Positions 44,053-53,917 of a stretch of 64,000 nt of DNA are shown piece by piece. Source of the stretch: Pseudomonas wuhanensis (GTDB lineage: Bacteria > Pseudomonadota > Gammaproteobacteria > Pseudomonadales > Pseudomonadaceae); NCBI RefSeq assembly GCF_030687395.1, contig NZ_CP117430.1, positions 1,674,001 through 1,738,000 of the forward strand. Direction: 5' to 3'. Each line of letters starts with the position of its first letter. Position 1 is the first letter of the stretch. The notes under the pieces were generated by a model that made no database searches, was not told the origin of the DNA, and saw only the letters and a list, made by a program, of their open reading frames with translations. Position numbers and translations under genes: made by a program.

Positions 44053-45387
44053 ATGCACGTCATCGTCGATAGTGATGCCTACCCCAGTGATCGAGAAGCG
44101 GTGCAACGACTGGCTCCTCAGCCGTGCAGTATCCGCGAAACTGGTCTGACCGACAGTTTTCTCGGTGAGTTGGTGTGCAAGCATTTGCATGACGCCGGCG
44201 TGCTGGACATGCCGCGGCTGGTGGAGCGCCTGGCGCTGACCGGCGCTGTACTTGAAGAAGTCCTGGCGTTCCTGCGCAAGGATGGTCGTGTCGAAGTGCT
44301 GGGCCAAGCGGGGCCGCAAACGACGAGCGGGCAGATGCTGCGTTATGGCCTGACCGAACGTGGTCGCAGTAATGCTCGCGACGCCCTGTTGCGCAGTGGC
44401 TACATCGGCGCGGCACCCTTTCCGGTGAGTTCGTACCGCTCCCTGATCAAAATCCAGACCATTCACCATGGTCGCATCAACGCCAATGATATGCGCAACG
44501 CCCTTGCTGGTGTGGTGCTTACCGAAGGGATGCTCGATCAGTTGGGCGTGGCGCTGAACTCCGGGCGCGCGATCATGATTTATGGCCCCGCAGGTACCGG
44601 CAAGACTTATGTCAGCAGTCGGCTGATTCGTCTGTTCGCCGAGGCCATCTGGGTACCTCATGCCATCGTGATCAACGAGTCGGTGATCGAGATCTACGAT
44701 CCGCAGGTACATCAGCGGCTCGATGAGAGCAGCCAACAGAACAATCTGATGCTCAACGAAGGGATCGACCGTCGACTGCTGTGCTGCAAACGTCCGATCG
44801 TCATTACGGGCGGCGAACTGAGCATGGAGCAGCTGGACGTTCGCTATGACTCCTCCACCCGTCAGTACCAGGCCGCCTTGCAGCTGAAAGCCAGCAATGG
44901 TCTGTTCATCATCGACGACATGGGACGCCAGCGCATGGCCCCCGCCGAACTGTTGAACCGCTGGATCGTACCGATGGAAGAGAAGCGCGATTTCATCAAT
45001 CTGGGCGGTGGTCGGCATTGCGAGCTGCCGTTCGATCTGATTCTGGTGTTCTCCACCAACCTCAATCCCCTGGAGCTGGCCGATGAGGCCTTCCTTCGCC
45101 GGATTGGCTACAAGCTGCAATTCGGTTACCTGAAGCCTGAGGAGTACGAAAAGATCTGGCGTCAGGAAAGCGAGCGTCTGGGTATTCCTTTCGACCCGTT
45201 GCTGCTGCGTTATGTACTGCAAAGGCTTTATGCAAGTGAAGGCATGCCCCTGGTGCCTTGCCATCCCCGCGATCTCCTGAACATGGCCCTCGATCGTCAG
45301 CGTTATATGGGCGGTTCCGGAGCCTTGTCACCACAAGAGTTGGAATGGGCCTGGCACAACTACTTTGTCCAGCTCGACTTTCTTTGA
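44053..45387 (+). CDS. AAA+ ATPase of the Tad locus
   Basis: A 444-residue cytoplasmic protein that starts 2 bases after the peptidase stop, with GGAGG 7 bases upstream. Residues 1-130 look like a winged-helix region (DMPRLVERLALTGAVLEEVL). The AAA+ core has Walker A GPAGTGKT (178-185) and Walker B LFIIDD (284-289), then a sensor-like FSTNLNP. It is not TadA (which is encoded separately) and is not part of the classic Tad set of P. aeruginosa as I know it. A remodelling or regulatory role in pilus assembly is inferred from position. Confidence 0.8.
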   Translation: MHVIVDSDAYPSDREAVQRLAPQPCSIRETGLTDSFLGELVCKHLHDAGVLDMPRLVERLALTGAVLEEVLAFLRKDGRVEVLGQAGPQTTSGQMLRYGLTERGRSNARDALLRSGYIGAAPFPVSSYRSLIKIQTIHHGRINANDMRNALAGVVLTEGMLDQLGVALNSGRAIMIYGPAGTGKTYVSSRLIRLFAEAIWVPHAIVINESVIEIYDPQVHQRLDESSQQNNLMLNEGIDRRLLCCKRPIVITGGELSMEQLDVRYDSSTRQYQAALQLKASNGLFIIDDMGRQRMAPAELLNRWIVPMEEKRDFINLGGGRHCELPFDLILVFSTNLNPLELADEAFLRRIGYKLQFGYLKPEEYEKIWRQESERLGIPFDPLLLRYVLQRLYASEGMPLVPCHPRDLLNMALDRQRYMGGSGALSPQELEWAWHNYFVQLDFL

Positions 45388-45402
45388 TACGGAGATACTG
45401 AC

Positions 45403-46221
45403 ATGAGCTCTCGTACTCTTACCCTGGTAGGCGTTTCCCTGGTCATGGGCCTTGGTGCTGCATGGATGGCCGACTCCTGGCTGAGCGCCCGGCTCAATGC
45501 CAGCCCGGATGATCATCTTCGAAGCGTGGTAGTCGCCACGGTCGAGATTCCATTCGGGCAGATGGTCGAGGCTCAACAAGTCACGACCATGCGCATGCCC
45601 ATAGACACGATACCGGACGATGCTTTCGACTCCAGCGAGAAGGCAGTGGGCAAGATCGCAACGTTCGACATTCTGAAGGGCGACATCATGCGCGGCGCGC
45701 GTCTGAGCGAGCATCTGGGGGGCAGTACCCTGGCCTCTCTGATTGCGACAGACAAACGTGCCATCTCGGTACGCGTGGACGATGTGGTCGGCGTGGGCGG
45801 GTTCCTGTTGCCGGGTAACCGGGTCGATGTGCTAGCGACCAAACGCACTGATGGCAGTGGCAACAACGCCGTGTCCAAAACCATCCTCGAGAACTTGCGG
45901 GTGTTGGCGGTGGACCAGACCGCAGGTACCGACAAGACCCAACCGGTGGTGGTGCGCGCAGTGACGCTGGAGATGACGACCGCAGAGGCTGAAACCCTGG
46001 TCACCGCGCAAACGGAAGGGAAATTGCAACTGACCCTGCGCAATCCGCTGAACGCCGACAAAAAAATTGCGACCGTTGCGCCTGCGCCTGCGCCTGCGGC
46101 ACCGGTCATGGCGATGGCCGCTGCCCCAGCGCCAAAACGCGTGGTGCGTCGCAGTAATGGCGAGGGTGGCGGGAGTGTCACCATTATCCGCGGGACCCAA
46201 GCCAGTGTAGTCAAACGTTGA
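45403..46221 (+). CDS. rcpC: CpaB/RcpC pilus assembly protein
   Basis: A 272-residue periplasmic protein with an N-terminal anchor (LTLVGVSLVMGLGAAWM), a SAF domain around residues 40-105 and the CpaB domain (RAISVRVDDVVGVGGFLLPG). It works with the secretin RcpA. An Ala-Pro-rich tail (PAPAPAAPVMAMAAAPAP) links to a basic C-terminus. GGAG lies upstream of ATG 45403. Confidence 0.9.
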   Translation: MSSRTLTLVGVSLVMGLGAAWMADSWLSARLNASPDDHLRSVVVATVEIPFGQMVEAQQVTTMRMPIDTIPDDAFDSSEKAVGKIATFDILKGDIMRGARLSEHLGGSTLASLIATDKRAISVRVDDVVGVGGFLLPGNRVDVLATKRTDGSGNNAVSKTILENLRVLAVDQTAGTDKTQPVVVRAVTLEMTTAEAETLVTAQTEGKLQLTLRNPLNADKKIATVAPAPAPAAPVMAMAAAPAPKRVVRRSNGEGGGSVTIIRGTQASVVKR

Positions 46222-46299
46222 CAGGGCGGTAGGGGTGCCTGGGCACCAAGGTATTGGCGGAGCCGATCCGGATCAGTTTCGGTAAATGAGGGCTTGATG

Positions 46300-47640
46300 A
46301 TGAATCTTCGAATTCAGCAGCCGTTCACTGCGACGCCAAGGCGCCAGGAAGGCTCGGTGAGCGTATTGATGGTGATCGCGTTGGCGGCGATTTTAATGGT
46401 GGCGGGTTTGACGCTCGACGTGGGCCACATGTTGTTGAACAAGACACGCCTGCAGAACGCTGTAGATGCTGCCGCTTTGAGTGGCGCCAAAACCCTGCTT
46501 CAGGTGGAAGGTGGTGTCAACATTGCCAACGTAACACGCACAGCCGCGCTCAATACGCTGACGCAAAATGCCAATGCCACGGGTAATAGCGAATTGGCAA
46601 CGGCGATGGGTGGCAACGCAGGCTTCGCGGTAGTGGAACTGGCAAGCAGCGTCTATGGCCCGTTCGCCTATCCCGGGCCTGCGGATGCCAAATATGTTCG
46701 GGTATCGGTACCGACCTATAGCCTGACCGGTTTTTTCTGGAACTTCGTCCAGACCTTCGGCACTAGCGGTCTGGGGAACAAAGCCGTGTCGGCGATCGCC
46801 ACCGCAGGCCCCAGCCCTACCAGCCCCTGCGATCTTGCCCCCCTGATGGTCTGTGGCGACCCGACTCAATACGACCCGGACGCCGGTATGTTCTGGGGCT
46901 TCCAATTTGGTGATTTGCAAGTATTGAAGTCGGCTGCCGGCAATTCGTCCCCCATTGGTCCAGGCAACTTTCAGTTGCTCGATTTTGGTTCGGGCGGCAG
47001 TTCGGTCAGGACAGATATGGCCGGAGGCGGCTCGATCTGCCGCAACGTGGGGGAAAATGTCCAGACCAAACCCGGCAACACGGTGGGCCCTGCGTCTCAA
47101 GGCTTGAATACGCGCTTCGGCATCTACAACGGCCCGGTCAGTGCCTCGGACTATCCGCCCGACCTGGTGACCACGTCCAGCAATCCCGCGATCACTTATG
47201 ACGACTCAGTTTCCCCACCACAAATGAAATACCAGGGGCAAACCGTCACCTCGAACAACGGCGATCTCACGGCGGGCGGCAACGCGATACAGGACTACAA
47301 CGACTGGCGTGCGAGTGCTGCGGCCTGTGTGGCAGGGTCCGGCAGTGGCTGTCAGAGCAATGGGGTGTTCGAGCGCCGGATGCTGAAAATCGTGGTGGGC
47401 AACTGCACCGGCCAACAGGGCGGTACCACCTCGATCCCTGTCCTGGGTTTTGGTTGCTATTTCGTGGTGCAGCCAATGAGTAACGGCGGCACGGAAGCGC
47501 AGATCTTCGGCCAGTTTGTGAAGGAGTGCGAAGGCGACAATGTGCCCGGTCCTAATCCGACGAACGATTCCGGCCCGCAGATCATTCAGCTCTACAAAAC
47601 CTATCTCAACGGCAGCGGCACTCCGAGCACAGACTCATAG
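46300..47640 (+). CDS. tadG: TadG-like pilus assembly protein
   Basis: A 446-residue protein with an N-terminal hydrophobic helix (SVLMVIALAAILMVAGLTLD) and the typical TadG start DVGHMLLNKTRLQNAVDAAA, followed by a long exported domain rich in Gly, Asn and Ser with several cysteines. ATG 46300 is preferred over ATG 46297 because the GAGGG spacing is 7 bases. No von Willebrand A domain is evident, unlike some TadG proteins. Confidence 0.82.
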   Translation: MNLRIQQPFTATPRRQEGSVSVLMVIALAAILMVAGLTLDVGHMLLNKTRLQNAVDAAALSGAKTLLQVEGGVNIANVTRTAALNTLTQNANATGNSELATAMGGNAGFAVVELASSVYGPFAYPGPADAKYVRVSVPTYSLTGFFWNFVQTFGTSGLGNKAVSAIATAGPSPTSPCDLAPLMVCGDPTQYDPDAGMFWGFQFGDLQVLKSAAGNSSPIGPGNFQLLDFGSGGSSVRTDMAGGGSICRNVGENVQTKPGNTVGPASQGLNTRFGIYNGPVSASDYPPDLVTTSSNPAITYDDSVSPPQMKYQGQTVTSNNGDLTAGGNAIQDYNDWRASAAACVAGSGSGCQSNGVFERRMLKIVVGNCTGQQGGTTSIPVLGFGCYFVVQPMSNGGTEAQIFGQFVKECEGDNVPGPNPTNDSGPQIIQLYKTYLNGSGTPSTDS

Positions 47641-47648
47641 GAGGCGTC

Positions 47649-48128
47649 ATGAGACTTCATTCGTTTAAACATCCGCGGCGCCAGCAGGGCCTGGCCATGG
47701 TGGAATTCACCCTCGCTCTGCCGGTGCTGCTGTTGTTGCTGCTGGCTCTCGGTGAGTTCGGCCGCATGCTCTACCAGTACAACGTACTGCTGCAGGCCAG
47801 CCGTGATGCCGACCGTTTCGTCGCCGGCCAAGCCTGGAACTCGACGCTCGGTGCAGTCTCCCTGAGCAATACGCTGCAGACCCAGACGAAAAACGTCGCG
47901 GTCTATGGCGTGCCGAGCCAGACCGGAACCCCAGTGATATCCGGATTGACGACCAACAACGTGGTCGTCGCCGCCGTGGGCACCGACCATGTGCGAGTCA
48001 CCATCACTTTTACATTCTGCCCGGTGATTGGCGGTGGCAATTGCACCGGATCGCTTCCCGGGTTTTTCGGTAATCCGATTGCGCTGAGCATTCCGCTGGT
48101 CGCCACCACTGTCATGAGGGCACTGTGA
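47649..48128 (+). CDS. tadE: TadE-like pseudopilin
   Basis: A 159-residue minor pilin. The leader QQGLAMVEFTLALPVLLLLL has the G-x4-E-F processing site. The stop overlaps the start of the next gene by one base (TGATG), so the two are coupled. GGAGG lies 7 bases or so before the start ATG 47649. Confidence 0.87.
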   Translation: MRLHSFKHPRRQQGLAMVEFTLALPVLLLLLLALGEFGRMLYQYNVLLQASRDADRFVAGQAWNSTLGAVSLSNTLQTQTKNVAVYGVPSQTGTPVISGLTTNNVVVAAVGTDHVRVTITFTFCPVIGGGNCTGSLPGFFGNPIALSIPLVATTVMRAL

Positions 48129-48622
48129 TGAATCGCAAACGCATGCAAGGCACCTATGTGGTGGAGTTCGCCATCATCGGCGCGCTGATATTCACGCTGT
48201 TGTTCGGCGCGTTGGAAATCGGCCGCCTGTACTTCACGATCAATGCGCTAGATGAAGTCGTGCGCCGTGGTGCGCGCCTGGCGTCGGTGTGCAATATCAG
48301 TGATCCGGTGGTGTTGCGGCGGGCGATCTTCAATGCCGCGACCGACGCCGGTGCGAGCCAGATCATCACCGATCTGGCCACCACCCACTTGACGTTGACC
48401 TATCTGGACGTAAACGGCGCTCAGGTGGGCAACCCCGCCGACACGAGTGGAGCCAATGGATTTCGTGCCATCCGCTACGTCCAGTTGAGCCTGCAAAACT
48501 TCGTTTTCAACCTGTTTATTCCCGGGTTCGGCGTGCCCATTACCTTGCCCACATTCAGGGCAACGTTGCCACGTGAAAGCCTCGGGCGTCATTCCGATTC
48601 CGGGGAGATCACGCCATGCTGA
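48128..48622 (+). CDS. tadF: TadE/TadF-like pseudopilin
   Basis: A 164-residue minor pilin with the leader MQGTYVVEFAIIGALIFTLL, a G-x4-E-F site and a long hydrophobic helix. GAGGG lies 7 bases before ATG 48128. The 3' end overlaps tadZ by 7 bases. Confidence 0.85.
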   Translation: MNRKRMQGTYVVEFAIIGALIFTLLFGALEIGRLYFTINALDEVVRRGARLASVCNISDPVVLRRAIFNAATDAGASQIITDLATTHLTLTYLDVNGAQVGNPADTSGANGFRAIRYVQLSLQNFVFNLFIPGFGVPITLPTFRATLPRESLGRHSDSGEITPC

Positions 48623-49836
48623 ATACTAAAGAAACTCCAGTCGCCACCTCGACCGGCAAAGCCGGGCTCCGGTTGCTGATCAGCAGCCGTGATGCCACCT
48701 CTTTGCGCGATTTGCAGAGTGTCTGCCAGCGCATGCCCGGTTTTGAGGTGAGCACTCGCCTGGTGAGTAATGGTCATGTCGACCCCCTCTATGGCCTGGA
48801 CCGCATGCCCGATCTGTTGCTGTTGCGCGTCAGCCACCTGTGGCGCGAGGAGCTGGCCGCGTTGTTGCTGCATCCGGCCCATGAGCGTCCGCCGATGCTG
48901 GTCTGCGGCCTGCTAAGCGATCAGGAAGGCATGCGTATGGCGATGCAGGCCGGCGCCCGTGACGTGCTGCCGGAACCCATCGCCGAGACAGAGCTGGTCG
49001 CTGCCTTGAATCGGCTGGTCATGGAGGTTCGGATCGGCAGCGGAGCAGAAGGCAAATTGATCGCCGTGATGAGCGCCAAGGGCGGCTCCGGCGGAACCCT
49101 GGTGGCTTGCAACCTGGCTCAGCAGCTCAGTGCCAAGGGCGGCAGTACCCTGTTGCTGGATATGGATTTGCAATTTGGCAGCGTGACGCATTACCTGGAT
49201 GTGGCGCAGACGCACAGCCATCTCGAGGTATTGCACCAGATCGACGGCATGGACAGCGTCGCGTTACGCGGTTTTTGCAGTCACTTCAGCCCCACCTTGC
49301 ATGTGCTGGGTGGTCGGGCCGGTGAGCTGTGTCTGCCGCAGGATGCCCAACCCGAACAACTTGACGCCCTGTTGAAGTTGGCCCGCGCCAGTTATGACTG
49401 GGTGGTGATCGACCTGCCGCGGCAAATCGACCACCTCACCGGCTCCGTGCTGGAACAGGTCGATCGGGTGTACGTGGTGGTGCAGCAGAGCGTCAGTCAT
49501 CTGCGCGATGCCAGCGCCTTGGTGCGGATTCTTCGCGATGACCTGGGCGTGCGCGGGGATCAATTGCAGATAGTAGTCAATCGATTTGACAAGGCGGCAG
49601 CGATCAGCCTCAAAGATATCGGCGAGGCGTTGCGCTGCACCAATCTGGCGAAATTACCCAACGACTTCAACCTGGTCAGCCAGAGTCAGAACACTGGCGT
49701 GCCGTTGGGGCTGCATGCGCCGAGGGCAGCGATCACTGCTGCACTGCGCGACATGACCGAGGACCTGGTCGGTCAACAGGTAGCCGGGAACAAAGGCTTA
49801 CTCAAACGCGCCTTCAACCGTTTTTTCGGGGGATGA
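48616..49836 (+). CDS. tadZ: TadZ/CpaE localisation ATPase
   Basis: A 406-residue MinD/ParA-like protein with an N-terminal receiver-like domain (LRLLISSRDATSLRDLQ through DVLPEPI) that lacks the usual phosphorylation residues and a C-terminal ATPase with deviant Walker A SAKGGSGGT near residue 155. It places the Tad machinery at the pole in other bacteria. Confidence 0.9.
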   Translation: MLNTKETPVATSTGKAGLRLLISSRDATSLRDLQSVCQRMPGFEVSTRLVSNGHVDPLYGLDRMPDLLLLRVSHLWREELAALLLHPAHERPPMLVCGLLSDQEGMRMAMQAGARDVLPEPIAETELVAALNRLVMEVRIGSGAEGKLIAVMSAKGGSGGTLVACNLAQQLSAKGGSTLLLDMDLQFGSVTHYLDVAQTHSHLEVLHQIDGMDSVALRGFCSHFSPTLHVLGGRAGELCLPQDAQPEQLDALLKLARASYDWVVIDLPRQIDHLTGSVLEQVDRVYVVVQQSVSHLRDASALVRILRDDLGVRGDQLQIVVNRFDKAAAISLKDIGEALRCTNLAKLPNDFNLVSQSQNTGVPLGLHAPRAAITAALRDMTEDLVGQQVAGNKGLLKRAFNRFFGG

Positions 49837-49839
49837 CCC

Positions 49840-51267
49840 ATGATCAGCGACTTTCGTAACCGCTTGCGCAAACAGTCCGCTAAACCCGCCGCTCAGACTG
49901 GCGACGAACTGGATCCGGCAGAGGAAATAATGGCGTGGGAGCGTGTAACACCGGACGTTCTTTACGAAACCAGAAGCCAGGTCACCCCGGTGGAGGCCGA
50001 ATGGCGGGAAAAGATCTACCAGCAGTTGCTCAAGGTCATGGACCTGTCCTTGCTGGACTCCCTTGAACAGGCCGAGGCCGCGCGGCAGATTCGCGATATT
50101 TGCCAGCGCCTGCTCGATGAGCATTCGGCGCCGGTGAGTACCGCCAGCCGCCAGTTGATCATCAAGCAAATCACTGACGAAGTGCTTGGCCTGGGTCCTC
50201 TGGAGCCGTTGCTGGCCGATCACAGCGTGTCCGACATTCTGGTCAACGGCTTTGCCTCAGTCTATGTCGAGCGCTTCGGTAAACTGCAAAGGACCGATGT
50301 GCGCTTTCGCGATGATCAACATTTGCTGAACATCATCGACCGCATTGTGTCCAGCCTGGGTCGGCGTATCGACGAGTCCTCGCCATTGGTGGACGCTCGA
50401 CTCAAGGACGGTTCGCGGGTCAACGCGATTATCCCGCCGCTGGCCATCGACGGTCCGAGCATGTCGATCCGTCGCTTTGCGGTGGACCTGCTCAACACCG
50501 ACAGCCTGATATCGGTGGGGACATTAACCCCAGCCATTGCCCTGCTGCTCAAGGCGATTGTCCGTGGACGCTTGAACGTGTTGATTTCCGGTGGTACCGG
50601 CAGCGGCAAGACCACCATGCTCAATGTGTTGTCCAGTTTCATCCCGCAGAACGAGCGGATCGTTACCATCGAAGACTCGGCCGAACTGCAACTGCAGCAG
50701 CCCCATGTGGTGCGCCTGGAAACCCGACCTTCCAACATCGAAGGGCGTGGCGAGGTGAGCCAGCGGGAGTTGGTGCGTAACAGCCTGCGGATGCGCCCGG
50801 ACCGCATTGTCATCGGTGAAGTGCGCGGCGCCGAGGCGCTGGACATGCTGACCGCCATGAACACCGGCCACGACGGCTCGCTGACCACCATCCACGCCAA
50901 CACCGCACGTGATGCGTTGGGGCGAATCGAGAACATGGTGTCGATGACCGGGGCGACCTTCCCGATCAAGGCCATGCGTCAGCAGATCGCTTCGGCCATT
51001 GATGTGGTGATCCAGCTGGAACGTCAGGAGGATGGCAAGCGCCGCCTGGTCAGTGTGCAAGAGATCAACGGCATGGAAGGCGAAATCATCACCATGACCG
51101 AAATATTCTCCTTTGCGCGTCAAGGCATGGGCGAAAACGGCGAGGTGCTCGGTGATTATCGCCCCAGCGGAATGATCCCGGCCTTCCGAGATGTACTGGC
51201 CAAGCGCGGTATCGAGTTGCCGCTGAACATGTTCAGGCCTGAGTGGATGGAGGCACGGCAGTCATGA
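49840..51267 (+). CDS. tadA: TadA/CpaF pilus assembly ATPase
   Basis: A 475-residue hexameric secretion ATPase that powers Flp assembly (and retraction in some systems). Walker A is GGTGSGKTT near 249-257, the Asp box is TIEDSAEL, Walker B is RIVIGEVRG near 320, and the His box [12 protein letters not shown] is complete. GGGG precedes ATG 49840. Its stop overlaps the tadB start (ATGA). Confidence 0.95.
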   Translation: MISDFRNRLRKQSAKPAAQTGDELDPAEEIMAWERVTPDVLYETRSQVTPVEAEWREKIYQQLLKVMDLSLLDSLEQAEAARQIRDICQRLLDEHSAPVSTASRQLIIKQITDEVLGLGPLEPLLADHSVSDILVNGFASVYVERFGKLQRTDVRFRDDQHLLNIIDRIVSSLGRRIDESSPLVDARLKDGSRVNAIIPPLAIDGPSMSIRRFAVDLLNTDSLISVGTLTPAIALLLKAIVRGRLNVLISGGTGSGKTTMLNVLSSFIPQNERIVTIEDSAELQLQQPHVVRLETRPSNIEGRGEVSQRELVRNSLRMRPDRIVIGEVRGAEALDMLTAMNTGHDGSLTTIHANTARDALGRIENMVSMTGATFPIKAMRQQIASAIDVVIQLERQEDGKRRLVSVQEINGMEGEIITMTEIFSFARQGMGENGEVLGDYRPSGMIPAFRDVLAKRGIELPLNMFRPEWMEARQS

Positions 51268-52250
51268 ATAATATTCCTGGTGAATTCATTCTGATGTTCC
51301 TCGGCATGGTGTTTATTGCCGTGTTCCTATTGTCCCAGGGCGTAGTAGTGCCGGTGTTCGGCGAGGCCGGCAAGATGCGCAAACGCATCCGCGGCCGCTT
51401 GAATGTACTGGAGAAGGCCAACAATCTGCCCAACATGCAGACAGTGTTGCGGCAGAAATACCTGACGCGATTGTCGCCACTGGAGGCCATGCTCGAGCAG
51501 TTGCCCTTTATGGCGAACCTGACACAGATGATCGAGCAGGCCGGACACGAATATCGGGCTTATCGGGTGTTATTGCTTGGGTTGTTCCTGGGCGCCTGCG
51601 CGGGCGTCTCGATCTGGATGATCTCGTCAATCTGGTGGATGGCGCTGCTGGTGGGCTTCGTAGTGTTCTGGGTACCCCTGCTGAAAATTTCTCGTGACCG
51701 TGGCAAACGTTTCGCCGAGTTTGAGGAAGGCCTGCCGGATGCACTGGATGCCATGTGCCGTGCCCTGCGCGCCGGGCACCCGTTCAATGAAACCCTGCGC
51801 CTGGTCGCCGAGGAACACAAAGGGCCAGTTGCCCATGAGTTCGGCCTGACCTTTGCCGATATCAACTATGGCAACGATGTGCGTCGGGCCATGCTCGGCC
51901 TGCTGGAGAGGATGCCGAGCATGACGGTGATGATGCTGGTGACCTCTATCCTTATTCATCGCGAGACCGGCGGTAATCTGACCGAAGTGCTGGAGCGTCT
52001 GAGTCGCCTGATCCGCGGGCGCTTTCGCTTCCAGCGCAAGGTCAAGACCCTGTCGGCCGAAGGGCGGATGTCGGCCTGGATACTGGTGGCCATTCCCTTC
52101 GTGCTGGCGGCAGTGATCGTGTTCACCAGCCCTAACTATTTGCCGCTGCTGCTCAATGACCCGATCGGCCATAAGCTTATATTCGGGGCTTTTGGTTCCA
52201 TGTTGATCGGGATTTTCTGGATTCGCAAAATCATACGGATTCAGGTTTAA
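51264..52250 (+). CDS. tadB: TadB inner-membrane platform protein
   Basis: A 328-residue T2SF-domain protein with N-terminal transmembrane helices, a central T2SF region ([20 protein letters not shown]) and C-terminal helices. ATG 51264 overlaps the tadA stop by four bases; GGAGG lies 10 bases upstream. Confidence 0.92.
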   Translation: MNNIPGEFILMFLGMVFIAVFLLSQGVVVPVFGEAGKMRKRIRGRLNVLEKANNLPNMQTVLRQKYLTRLSPLEAMLEQLPFMANLTQMIEQAGHEYRAYRVLLLGLFLGACAGVSIWMISSIWWMALLVGFVVFWVPLLKISRDRGKRFAEFEEGLPDALDAMCRALRAGHPFNETLRLVAEEHKGPVAHEFGLTFADINYGNDVRRAMLGLLERMPSMTVMMLVTSILIHRETGGNLTEVLERLSRLIRGRFRFQRKVKTLSAEGRMSAWILVAIPFVLAAVIVFTSPNYLPLLLNDPIGHKLIFGAFGSMLIGIFWIRKIIRIQV

Positions 52251-52279
52251 GCCTTATTCACCATGTGGAGGTGCAGGTC

Positions 52280-53245
52280 ATGGACTATTTGCTGGGGTTG
52301 TTCAATCGAGTGACAGGCAATGAGGAGATGGCGCGCCTGTTGTTTGTCGGTGCGATGAGTCTGAGTGCAGTGCTCGCGATCGTTACCGTGGTGCTACTGC
52401 TGTTGGGGCTGCAGGATCCCGTACAGCGTCGTCTGGCGCTGATCAAACGCGGTCATTCAGGGAGTACAGCCGGGCAGGACGCACCGGGTAATCTGCAATT
52501 ATTGCTGGAACGGGTCGGCCAACGCTTTGGCTCGACTGATGGGGCTCAAACGTCTGCGACCCAAACCCTGTTGACGCACGCTGGTTATCGCTCACAATCG
52601 GCTGTTCAAATGTACTGGGCAGTGCGTTTGCTGTTGCCATTGATATTGGTAGGCCTTGCGCTGTTGGTGCTGCCGATAATCCCCAAACTTTCTCTGATTA
52701 CGGGGTTGTTGCTAGTGTTCGCGGCTGCTGCTATCGGCTGGCTGGCACCCGCGCTGTATGTCGGAAAACGCAAGCGGGCTAGACAGAGCAGACTGCGTGC
52801 CGCTTTTCCGGATGCCCTGGACCTGATGGTGGTCTGCGTGGAGTCGGGCCTGGCCTTGCCCCTTACGATCGAGCGGGTGGCTGAAGAGATGTCGGTCAGT
52901 CAGGTTGAACTGGCTGAAGAGCTGGCCCTGGTCAATGCGCAAATCCGTGCGGGTATTTCCAGTACCGAAGCGCTCAAACAACTGGCTGTGCGCACCGGTC
53001 TGGATGATGTCCAAGGGTTAGTCAGTCTGTTGGCGCAGAGCATCCGCTTTGGTACCAGCGTGGCCGATACTTTGCGCATCTATGCCGATGAGTTCCGTGA
53101 CCGGCGTACGCAGGCAGCCGAAGAGGCGGGGGCGAAAATTGGCACCAAACTTATATTCCCGCTGATTTTCTGTCTGTGGCCGAGCTTCTTTCTGATCGCC
53201 ATTGGCCCCGCCATGATCGGAGTACTCAAAACATTCGGGAAGTAA
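52280..53245 (+). CDS. tadC: TadC inner-membrane platform protein
   Basis: A 321-residue T2SF-domain partner of TadB (AAFPDALDLMVVCVESGLAL, with transmembrane helices on both sides). GGAGG lies 8 bases before ATG 52280. Last gene of the plus-strand Tad operon; two strong hairpins follow. Confidence 0.92.
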   Translation: MDYLLGLFNRVTGNEEMARLLFVGAMSLSAVLAIVTVVLLLLGLQDPVQRRLALIKRGHSGSTAGQDAPGNLQLLLERVGQRFGSTDGAQTSATQTLLTHAGYRSQSAVQMYWAVRLLLPLILVGLALLVLPIIPKLSLITGLLLVFAAAAIGWLAPALYVGKRKRARQSRLRAAFPDALDLMVVCVESGLALPLTIERVAEEMSVSQVELAEELALVNAQIRAGISSTEALKQLAVRTGLDDVQGLVSLLAQSIRFGTSVADTLRIYADEFRDRRTQAAEEAGAKIGTKLIFPLIFCLWPSFFLIAIGPAMIGVLKTFGK

Positions 53246-53285
53246 TGAGGCAGTGATTTTCGGTCCAGCAAGATGACTGTGCTGC

Positions 53286-53353
53286 ATCAGTACGAGGTGG
53301 AGCAGGTGAGCGGAGGGTATTCACTCCTATCGCCTGCTTCACCTCGTACTGAT
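53286..53353. terminator. Long hairpin after tadC, probable terminator
   Basis: ATCAGTACGAGGTG (53286-53299) pairs with CACCTCGTACTGAT (53340-53353); the pairing extends inward by GAGCAGG with CCTGCTT-type partners. TCTGTATTTTT follows on the plus strand. Confidence 0.65.
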
Positions 53354-53377
53354 CTGTATTTTTCGGCACACATGACT

Positions 53378-53433
53378 AGGGGGCGTTCTCAATTGGTTTC
53401 CTCTGCCGGGGAAACCAATTGAGAATGCCCCCT
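53378..53433. repeat. Very long hairpin, 23-bp arms
   Basis: The left arm AGGGGGCGTTCTCAATTGGT (plus TTC, 53378-53400) pairs with the right arm 53411-53433 (GAAACCAATTGAGAATGCCC plus CCT), with a single G-T wobble at one position and a 10-base loop. It has no T-run. The arms look like terminal inverted repeats brought together, as in a collapsed small mobile element, or a strong transcription barrier between the convergent Tad operons. Confidence 0.75.
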
Positions 53434-53478
53434 AAGCCTTAATGCCGGTAAGTCAAGAAATTTGAGCGACGACAATCC

Positions 53479-53568
53479 TGTGGGAGCGTGGCTTGCCCGC
53501 GAAGAATGCGCCGCGGTTTTTCAGGTATCACGCGTCATCGTTCTTCGCGGGCAAGCCACGCTCCCACA
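53479..53568. repeat. REPIN-like inverted pair (TGTGGGAGC type)
   Basis: TGTGGGAGCGTGGCTTGCCC at the left and GGGCAAGCCACGCTCCCACA at the right are perfect complements. It is the third inverted-repeat structure in a row between the two halves of the Tad locus. Confidence 0.85.
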
Positions 53569-53626
53569 GCATCTACGCTTAACTTAGGCCACTCTGGACT
53601 ACGGGCTGATCACCCATTGAAGTACC

Positions 53627-53899
53627 TCAATTGCTGCCGCTGGTGACGTCGCCCGCTGCATCCTGGTCAAAGAATTCTGGTATCGGGTAGAGGAAACTAT
53701 TCAGCCAACGCTGCATGGCCAGGTCACGTTCGGTAGCCGAAGCCGTTTGCAGTTTAGGCGAGGCAAACACCCCACGAATCTGCATCTGCAACCACTGTTC
53801 GGTGCCTTTTTGCGACGCCGAAGAGGGGCCTGGTTCAATAGCCCAGGCACTGGTGGACAGGCAAGCCATGCACACGATCAACAGCCTCTTGGTATTCAT
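53627..53899 (-). CDS. DUF3613 family Tad-associated protein
   Basis: A 90-residue exported protein with signal peptide (LLIVCMACLSTSAWA) and the short DUF3613 region (TEQWLQMQIRGVFASPKLQT and WLNSFLYPIPEFFDQD). Genes of this family are found at the ends of Tad loci. It starts 18 bases after the tadD stop and belongs to the minus-strand operon. Confidence 0.8.
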   Translation of the reverse strand: MNTKRLLIVCMACLSTSAWAIEPGPSSASQKGTEQWLQMQIRGVFASPKLQTASATERDLAMQRWLNSFLYPIPEFFDQDAAGDVTSGSN

Positions 53900-53917
53900 T
53901 TCGACTCCTCGTACGTT

